From Bacteroidaceae bacterium (GTDB lineage: Bacteria; Bacteroidota; Bacteroidia; Bacteroidales; Bacteroidaceae), in assembly GCA_016292545.1 (NCBI GenBank), contig JAEDIG010000025.1:1-23992 (forward strand): a stretch of DNA of 23,992 bases, in the 5' to 3' direction. The position numbers were made by a program, and so were the translations under genes. Each line of letters begins with the position of its first letter. Within the stretch, counting starts at the first letter, position 1. Below the pieces are notes generated by a model. The model was not told the DNA's origin, made no database searches, and saw only the letters and a program-made list of their open reading frames with translations. Shown here piece after piece: positions 18,601 to 23,992 of the stretch.

Positions 18601-18683
18601 TGGTCGATGGCCGTCACGACAGCACATGGGCTACTCCCGAGTCTGCGAAAAGATATTTGAAGAGATACGCTATCCTAAAATAA
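15636..18683 (+). CDS. Fasciclin (FAS1) repeat lipoprotein
   Basis: This 1015-residue protein is probably anchored on the cell surface. The N-terminus is basic (1-16) and then hydrophobic (17-29). C30 is the likelier lipidated Cys because it is followed by KDE, which resembles the Bacteroidota lipoprotein export signal for surface display; C24 in LLAAC is the alternative. About four FAS1 units are marked by the recurring Phe-x-x-x-Asp-Glu-Ala type motif: TVFVADDEAWSKFF (about 89), AMFVPSDEALWTYF (about 381), TFFLPSDEALKYYY (about 543) and TAFVPSNDAVKAA (about 794). The chain ends with VIHRINGVLNHTALVDG, similar to the FAS1 closing strand. FAS1 domains mediate adhesion or ligand binding in other proteins; the ligand here is unknown. 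ATG 15642 is a possible alternative start. SusC begins 7 bases after the stop, so it likely works with that transporter. Confidence 0.85.
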   Translation: MRMRNRLSNWSRHSSRMVFLLAACGVMYACKDEYLLDDEKPSTLSSSIYSRLEEGNFKTYLKLLADKDVNPANARPLSEVLGRTGSKTVFVADDEAWSKFFESNAKLPESNPWHNATCYENLSAAQKKLLIHTSMLNNAIVMENLASSEATGSNRPIRGEYMRRYTDVETTDSVTYMRPEQIPYSYNPTDKDFWWRFRAENGGNGLYIVKDSTLSMMLHFTSEHMAKNTVTDEDFSVFMGSPRIPSDVHIYDSKILEQDLRCENGYVNMTEKPLIPLANMAEVIRSNGKTNIFSHMLDRYSAPYYCPDVTRAYKILYPEFTDSIFTLRYFADNSFGHVINNTQPDGNPYTGDEGGSVSLKFDPGWNGFYDEVDVEKDMGAMFVPSDEALWTYFTEGGGLQLIETYDTAYVSGQTWANFDELYKSIDQVPLSTLQGLINVIMLRSFVGSVPSKMTKLRDDAQEQLFYPEDIDKIDTCLLACNGAVYVMSDIYGPADYTSVTSPAYISKTNLVMKWAIYNGSSGTDYMGLNYYAYLKAMQSEFTFFLPSDEALKYYYDPTSFESTQKRLIQFGYKNQSFPITSQIYKYDPTTGEIGSKFTGSGATLQQQEITNRLKDVLESHTIVHDGTNPIDGVDEYFLTKNGNAVRVVRENGHVVAVKGGFQIENERQGIVNEGQPGLDICHVTKPFESLKNGQTFILDSPIIPTYRSVYSIFTNDAKQQGNFAPDYEDTCPYAEFYKLCETQTDIVEACGLVDVKKLTTTEQKSAMKKFRVFVDNNGLDYNVQFFNNYHYTAFVPSNDAVKAAVAQGLPTWEEISEDYNSTLVKHINIKDSLYNLMSEGEYTEQDSLDYVAADKAASQDSLRLQAKITYLTNFVRYHFADNTVFVDNSNISEEEMVTSSYDKELGLFCKLLVSRNAGILSVRDQQVGSTAFNIIYDNDTEKNVLARDVECSSSPVNTPMSTSSKKITLDASSACVIHRINGVLNHTALVDGRHDSTWATPESAKRYLKRYAILK

Positions 18684-18690
18684 CAACACC

Positions 18691-21600
18691 ATGAACAAGA
18701 TATCTAGAATTTTACTGCTGTGGGTTATGGCACTCTCTGCCATCCCTGTAAGCGCGCAGCAACGGCGTATCTCCGGTACCGTATCGGATGATATTGACGT
18801 CATCATTGGTGCCAACGTCGTGGAGATTGACAAGAATAACCGTATTGTCAGTCAGGCTGTTACGGATATGAATGGTAACTTTACCATGAATATCAAGGAC
18901 CCCAACAACACCCTCAAGGTCTCTTATGTCGGCTACAAGACATATGCCCAGAAGGTGGGGACCAAGAATGTGTTTAAAATCATGTTGCAAGACAATACCA
19001 AGACCATCACCGAGGTGACCATCAAGGGTAAGAAGAATGCCCCCACCACGGGTCTTGAGATTCCTGCACGCGAGTATGCCGGTGCCGTCTCCAAGTTCGA
19101 CATGAGCGATGTGGAAGGTTTGGCATTCGAGTCTGTCGACCAGGCACTTCAGGGTCAGATTCCTGGCCTCGACATCGTGCCCAACTCTGGTAACCTGGGT
19201 TCAGGTACTACCATGCGTCTGCGTGGTACCAGCACCATCAACGGTAATGCACAGCCTCTGATTGTCGTCAACGACCACATCTTCGAACTTCCCGACGATG
19301 CCCAGGACACCAACTTCGAGACAATGGACAACGAGGAGCAGTTCTCTACGCTGCTCAACGTGAACCCCGAAGACATCGAGAGCATCACCGTCCTCAAGGA
19401 CGCTGCCACCGCAGCCAAGTGGGGTATCCGTGGTTCTAACGGTGTCATCGAAATCAAGCTCCGCCGTGGTCACCGTGGTCCCACCAATGTCACCTTCTCC
19501 TACAAGTTCAACGGCACCTGGCAGCCCGACGGCTACAAGATGCTCAACGGTGACGGCTACACCATGATGCTCAAGGAAGCCTACTATAACCCCAAGCAGG
19601 TGCCCACCAGTCTTCCTGAGTTGGACTACAACACCGAAATGCCCTACATCTACAACCACTTCAGCCACAACACTGACTGGGTGGGCGAGGTGACACAGTT
19701 CGGTAAGGAACACAAGTACTATGTAACCCTCTCCGGTGGTGGTGAAAAGGCTACCTTCCGTATCAGTGCCGGTTACGACAAGAGCACGGGTACCATCATC
19801 GGTCAGAAGCTCGACCGTTTCACCACGGCCACAGCCCTCGACTACTGGGTGAGCGACCGCATCAAGTTCCAGTCTAACATCAACTTGACCTTCACCACCA
19901 ACAACAAGAACTATGGTAACGACATTCTGGCACGTGCCTACAAGGCCATGCCCAACATGAGTGTCTATGAATACGACCGCGACGGCAACCCCACAGGCAA
20001 CTACTTCAACATGCTGCCCCTGGCTGCCTATTATGGAACAAGCGAGTCTACACGTCGTGAGAACGATGGTACAATGACTTCCTTTGACCTTCAGGACATG
20101 TTCTTCAACGGCAACCCCGTGGCTCGCGCCATGAAAGCCTGGAACAAGGAGCGTCAGTACAACCTCACTCCGCAGTTCAACGTGGAATACAAGCTCTGGG
20201 GTAAGGATGACGACCACCACCGCCTGAACTATGTGGGCGACGTGCAGCTCAACATCTACAACACCAGCTCCGACGAGTACTGCCCCAGCGAACTCAAGAA
20301 CATGGCTTGGTACTGGGGTGCCGAGAACTCCACCAACCTGGGTAGCAACGAGCGTAACTATGTGTCCAACTCCGAGTACAAGTCGCTCGAGTTCACCACA
20401 CGTCACGACTTGCGCTATTATTCAGCCTTCGCCAACCGCGACCACAGCCTGAGCGGCTTGGTACGTTTCGAGTTGTACTCCGGTACCAGCAGCAACCAGA
20501 AGACGGGTCTGTGGAACGTGCCCAACGGCATCACCGACCCCACTGTCGTGGCTTTGCTCCGTGCCGCAGGTGCCACCAACAACGAATGGCGCAGCCAGAG
20601 CTTCTTCGAGCAGATCCACTACTCCTACAAGAGCAAGTATTCAATCGACGCCTCTCTCCGTACCGACGGTAGCACCAACTTCGGCAAGGGTCACAAGTAT
20701 GGCACCTTCCCCTCCATCGGTGGACGTTGGAACATCAGCGACGAAAACTTCATGAACTGGAGCAAGAAGGTTATCAGCATGTTGGCCTTCCGTCCCACAT
20801 GGGGTATCACCGGTAACACGGGTGGCGGCAGCTACAACCAGTACAACAAGTATGCTTCCGATGGTTACTACAACGGTCACACCGTGGTACGTCCTGAGAA
20901 CCTCTCTCTTACAGAGGTACGTTGGGAGAAGACCAAGCAGTGGAACCTCGGTTTCAACCTCGGTTTGTGGGAAGACATGTTGAGCTTCGAATTCGAGGTC
21001 TACAACAAGAAGACCACCGACCTGCTGATGGACAACCTCCGCATCCCCAGCGCCAACGGTTTCAGCACCCTGGCCAAGGTGAACGCCGGTACCCTCCGCA
21101 ACAAGGGTTGGGAATTGAATTTCTACACCGCACGCTTTGCCAAGGTGGGCAAGTTCAGCATGAAGCTGCGTGGCAACATCGCACAGAACTTCAACGAGAT
21201 TGAGGAGATGAATCCCCTGATTCTGGAATCCCTCAACGGTTCCGAGACCTATCAGCCTGAAAATCTTAAGTACAACCAGCGTGTACAGATTGGCAACGCC
21301 TTGGGTTCTATCTACGGTCTGCGCTATAAGGGCGTCTACACCTACGACTATGACCACAACGGCTACACCCAGGCTTCTATTGCAGCATACGGCTACAACG
21401 AGGATCCCAACAATCCCGGCTACAACATGGACGGTTCCCGCACCAACACCTTTGCAGCTGCACTGCGTCGCGGTCAGGATGCCACCTGTCCCATCGCCTT
21501 CGATGCACAGGGCAACATGCTGACCGATGCCAAGGGTACCCCGCTGCCCATGTACTATTGCTACAACGAAAGCTACCGCTATCAGTTCCAGGGTGGTGAC

Positions 21601-22197
21601 GCCATCTATGAGGATGTCAACCACGACGGACAGATCGACCGCTACGATATGGTTTATCTGGGCAACTCCAACCCCAAGTGCAACGGTGGTTTCGGTCTGC
21701 AGTTCTTCTATGACAAGTTCTCTGTCAACATGGGCTTCAACTTCCGTATGGGCAACAAGATTGTCAACCTGGCCCGCATGAACTACGAGAGCATGCTCAA
21801 CAACGACAACCAGAGCTTTGCCACCACATGGCGCTGGCGTCAGAACGGTGACGGCTTCGATGACAACGGCAACCGCATCGACGTGATTCCTCGTGCCCTC
21901 AGCAAGGTCAACGGCTACAACAGCTACAACTCGCTGCCCAGCGACCGTTACGTAGAGGATGGCGACTACCTGCGTCTGCAGTACATCCAGCTCAGCTATG
22001 ACTTCAATGCCCAGAAGCTCAAGAAGTATGGCATCCGCAACCTCAAGCTGTTTGCCTCTATCAACAACATCTGGTGCTGGAGCAAGTACACGGGTGTAGA
22101 CCCCGACGTGTCTCCTCAGGGATTCGCTGTATGTACCGACAACAGCCGTACTCCTCGTACGAAGTCATTTACATGTAGTATCAACTTGGGCTTCTAA
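18691..22197 (+). CDS. SusC/RagA-family TonB-dependent outer-membrane transporter
   Basis: This 1168-residue outer-membrane barrel imports ligands using TonB energy. A signal peptide (about 1-22, ending PVSAQQ) precedes a carboxypeptidase-D-like regulatory domain (about 25-100; RRISGTVSDD, GANVVEID, SYVGYKTYA) and a plug domain (about 120-245) with ALQGQIPGLDI, MRLRGTSTINGN and the SusC-typical ITVLKDAATAAKWGIRGSNG. The rest is beta barrel, with the FAS-like end KSFTCSINLGF giving a terminal aromatic residue. Glycine and arginine codons lean to GGT and CGT, more than in the housekeeping block, which suggests strong expression. SusD follows after 12 bases. The substrate cannot be predicted: carbohydrate is the default, but SusCD pairs also import peptides and other nutrients. 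Confidence 0.96.
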   Translation: MNKISRILLLWVMALSAIPVSAQQRRISGTVSDDIDVIIGANVVEIDKNNRIVSQAVTDMNGNFTMNIKDPNNTLKVSYVGYKTYAQKVGTKNVFKIMLQDNTKTITEVTIKGKKNAPTTGLEIPAREYAGAVSKFDMSDVEGLAFESVDQALQGQIPGLDIVPNSGNLGSGTTMRLRGTSTINGNAQPLIVVNDHIFELPDDAQDTNFETMDNEEQFSTLLNVNPEDIESITVLKDAATAAKWGIRGSNGVIEIKLRRGHRGPTNVTFSYKFNGTWQPDGYKMLNGDGYTMMLKEAYYNPKQVPTSLPELDYNTEMPYIYNHFSHNTDWVGEVTQFGKEHKYYVTLSGGGEKATFRISAGYDKSTGTIIGQKLDRFTTATALDYWVSDRIKFQSNINLTFTTNNKNYGNDILARAYKAMPNMSVYEYDRDGNPTGNYFNMLPLAAYYGTSESTRRENDGTMTSFDLQDMFFNGNPVARAMKAWNKERQYNLTPQFNVEYKLWGKDDDHHRLNYVGDVQLNIYNTSSDEYCPSELKNMAWYWGAENSTNLGSNERNYVSNSEYKSLEFTTRHDLRYYSAFANRDHSLSGLVRFELYSGTSSNQKTGLWNVPNGITDPTVVALLRAAGATNNEWRSQSFFEQIHYSYKSKYSIDASLRTDGSTNFGKGHKYGTFPSIGGRWNISDENFMNWSKKVISMLAFRPTWGITGNTGGGSYNQYNKYASDGYYNGHTVVRPENLSLTEVRWEKTKQWNLGFNLGLWEDMLSFEFEVYNKKTTDLLMDNLRIPSANGFSTLAKVNAGTLRNKGWELNFYTARFAKVGKFSMKLRGNIAQNFNEIEEMNPLILESLNGSETYQPENLKYNQRVQIGNALGSIYGLRYKGVYTYDYDHNGYTQASIAAYGYNEDPNNPGYNMDGSRTNTFAAALRRGQDATCPIAFDAQGNMLTDAKGTPLPMYYCYNESYRYQFQGGDAIYEDVNHDGQIDRYDMVYLGNSNPKCNGGFGLQFFYDKFSVNMGFNFRMGNKIVNLARMNYESMLNNDNQSFATTWRWRQNGDGFDDNGNRIDVIPRALSKVNGYNSYNSLPSDRYVEDGDYLRLQYIQLSYDFNAQKLKKYGIRNLKLFASINNIWCWSKYTGVDPDVSPQGFAVCTDNSRTPRTKSFTCSINLGF

Positions 22198-22209
22198 AAC
22201 TGGAATACA

Positions 22210-23992
22210 ATGAAAAGACTAAATAAATTTTACAAGACAATCTGCCTGCTGGGCTTGGCTGCAGTGGGCACCACCTCCTGTGAGGATTGGCTTACCCTTT
22301 ATCCTCAGGACCGTGTGGTTGAGGAGGACTTCTGGGAAGACAAGAACGACTTGGAAGGCGTGCGCTATGCGGCCTACAAGCAGATGTGCAGCACCGTTGA
22401 GAAGTTTGCCATCTGGGGCGACCTCCGTTCCGACAGCTGGGAAATGAACCAGAACCGTCATTCTGACCAGAAATCCTGGGACACCTATAACGAAATCATG
22501 CAGGCCGAGCCCGACTCCAGCATGACCCAGTTCGACTGGTCGGGTGTGTACACCACCATCAACTTCTGCAACAAGGTGTTGCAGCATGGCGAGGAAATCC
22601 TGGAGAAGGACAAGCAGTTCACTCCCGGTGAGTGGTCACAGATGAAGGCCGAAATGACAGGTCTGCGTGCCCTCAACTATTTCTACCTGATTCGTGCCTT
22701 CAAGGATGTGCCTTATACCACTCGTGTGATTAACTCCGATGTGGAGGTCACCTCTTTCGGCCTCACCAATCAGCTCGACGTGCTCGACTCCATCATCATT
22801 GACGTGGAGAAGGTAGCTGGTTTTGCCCGCAACCGTTTCACCGACATTGCCGACACCAAGGGCTTGATTACCAATGTGGCACTCTATGCCATGCTCTCCG
22901 ACATGTATCTGTGGCGTGCATCCCTGCATGAAGGTCGCGGTCTGCTCACCGATACGGTGCGTGTAGACACTGGTCTGGTGGCCCACAGCGTGGAGGGCGA
23001 CTACATGAAGTGTATCGAGAACGGTGCCAAGGCACTGGCCATCCTCAACAACAACAACAAGTTGGAAGGCTCGGGCTTCGGCAGCCAAAAGCTTGACAAG
23101 CTTGACTATGGATTGGCTGCTGTGGGTATGCCCAACTGCGAAATGATTGAAAACGATTTCGAGAATGTGGCCAATGGTAGCACGCCTGAGCTCACCGCAG
23201 CTGCTTACCTCTTTGGTGTGGGGTCGGCCATTATGGTGATGTCACCCCAGAACAGCGAGGAGAGCATGTTCGAGTTGCAGTTCAGTTCTTCTGATGACCG
23301 CAAGAACGATATGGTCAACTCACTCTATGGCTATGGCAATGGCACACACTTCCAGGTGTGCGAGGCTGCGCTGGGTGCCGTCTATGGCGGTGGCCTCAGC
23401 GATGACAAGGCCCGCTACGACTCACGTACCTGGTACAGCACCTGTAACAGTCTGGTGGGCAACACCGACCTCGGACACTACTACTGTCTGAAGCATACCC
23501 GTCCTCAAATCGTGCCGATTCGGAGCGGTTCTGAGACCACTATGCGTTGCATGTATGGAGGTTACAGCTACACCAACTGGATCATCTATCGCATGACCGA
23601 CGTGATGCTGATGATGGCTGAGGCGTATGCTGCCATGGGCGGTACGGCCAACAACAAGATGGCCAACTATATCGTCAATGCCATCCATCGCCGTTCCTAC
23701 TGCGACCTCAAGACGGCTTCCAACAAGCCTAGCGAGGACATTACGGCAGCAAGCACCATCGGTAATGCCGTGGCAGGCACCAATGCCGAGATTACAGTGC
23801 TGAACGAGCGCCAGATTGAGCTGCTGGCCGAGGGCAAGCGCTGGTTCGACCTTGTCCGCTATGCCGAGCGTCATGCAGGTGGTCAGGACGGCACTGTGGA
23901 CGAGCGTGAGTGGACCGAGGAAACCCCCATCGGTAGCGGCTATGCTGGTGTGGACCAGATGGTTCAGACCTTCCTCAAGAGCAAGTTCACCA
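22210..23992 (+). CDS. SusD/RagB-family surface lipoprotein (3' end outside window)
   Basis: SusD proteins form the lid on SusC and capture ligand at the cell surface. The visible 594 residues begin MKRLNKFYKTICLLGLAAVG, then TTSC with the lipidated Cys at position 24 followed by acidic EDW, fitting export to the surface. The body is helical with TPR-like packing: WSGVYTTINFCNKVL (about 110), MKAEMTGLRALNYFYLIRAF (about 148-167; the hallmark RA..YF.L...F pattern), LYAMLSDMYLWRA, and IIYRMTDVMLMMAEAYAA. Near the end, LNERQIELLAEGKRWFDLVR is the typical SusD C-terminal motif. The frame stays open to the window edge and no stop is seen, so only the last part is missing. It starts 12 bases after SusC and belongs to the same operon. 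No ligand can be assigned. Confidence 0.95.
   Translation, partial: MKRLNKFYKTICLLGLAAVGTTSCEDWLTLYPQDRVVEEDFWEDKNDLEGVRYAAYKQMCSTVEKFAIWGDLRSDSWEMNQNRHSDQKSWDTYNEIMQAEPDSSMTQFDWSGVYTTINFCNKVLQHGEEILEKDKQFTPGEWSQMKAEMTGLRALNYFYLIRAFKDVPYTTRVINSDVEVTSFGLTNQLDVLDSIIIDVEKVAGFARNRFTDIADTKGLITNVALYAMLSDMYLWRASLHEGRGLLTDTVRVDTGLVAHSVEGDYMKCIENGAKALAILNNNNKLEGSGFGSQKLDKLDYGLAAVGMPNCEMIENDFENVANGSTPELTAAAYLFGVGSAIMVMSPQNSEESMFELQFSSSDDRKNDMVNSLYGYGNGTHFQVCEAALGAVYGGGLSDDKARYDSRTWYSTCNSLVGNTDLGHYYCLKHTRPQIVPIRSGSETTMRCMYGGYSYTNWIIYRMTDVMLMMAEAYAAMGGTANNKMANYIVNAIHRRSYCDLKTASNKPSEDITAASTIGNAVAGTNAEITVLNERQIELLAEGKRWFDLVRYAERHAGGQDGTVDEREWTEETPIGSGYAGVDQMVQTFLKSKFT

Overview
The window is a gene-dense, moderately GC-rich stretch (my impression; not counted) with every supported gene on the + strand. 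It comes from a member of the Bacteroidota, most likely order Bacteroidales and close to Prevotellaceae. The reasons are the LpxC-FabZ fusion, the long (389-residue) form of PurM, a SusC/SusD pair, lipoprotein signals followed by acidic residues, a promoter of the Bacteroides type (TTTG, then TAnnTTTG), and the lack of strong Shine-Dalgarno sequences.

Region 1 (1-2995) is the 3' part of a GH2 beta-galactosidase whose start lies before the window. A perfect 13-bp stem hairpin follows it. Region 2 (about 3112-15460) is a run of ten tightly packed housekeeping genes behind one clear Bacteroides-type promoter: purM, prfA, pyrF, lpxD, lpxC-fabZ, lpxA, a pRiA4b ORF-3-like acidic protein, miaA, a class A penicillin-binding protein, and a PIF1-like helicase with a TPR tail. 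Several neighbours overlap by four bases (ATGA), which suggests translational coupling. The run joins purine and pyrimidine synthesis, translation termination, tRNA modification, the first steps of lipid A synthesis (LpxA, LpxC, LpxD) and peptidoglycan polymerisation. It therefore reads as a growth and envelope operon.

Region 3 (about 15461-23992) begins after a 175-base AT-rich gap. It holds a lipoprotein with about four fasciclin (FAS1) repeats, a SusC/RagA-type TonB-dependent outer-membrane transporter, and a SusD/RagB-type surface lipoprotein cut by the window end. These three probably form one outer-membrane uptake system with an extra surface FAS1 component. No glycoside hydrolase or regulator is visible beside them, so the substrate cannot be named.

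The most notable anomaly is at the 5' end of pyrF. The expected start overlaps the prfA stop, but its frame is lost after about 15 codons, and the conserved protein resumes one frame over at an internal ATG. The least understood parts are the pRiA4b ORF-3-like protein inside a lipid A/tRNA operon, the helicase-TPR protein, and the FAS1-SusC-SusD cassette. I saw no tRNA, rRNA, CRISPR array, insertion sequence or phage gene.
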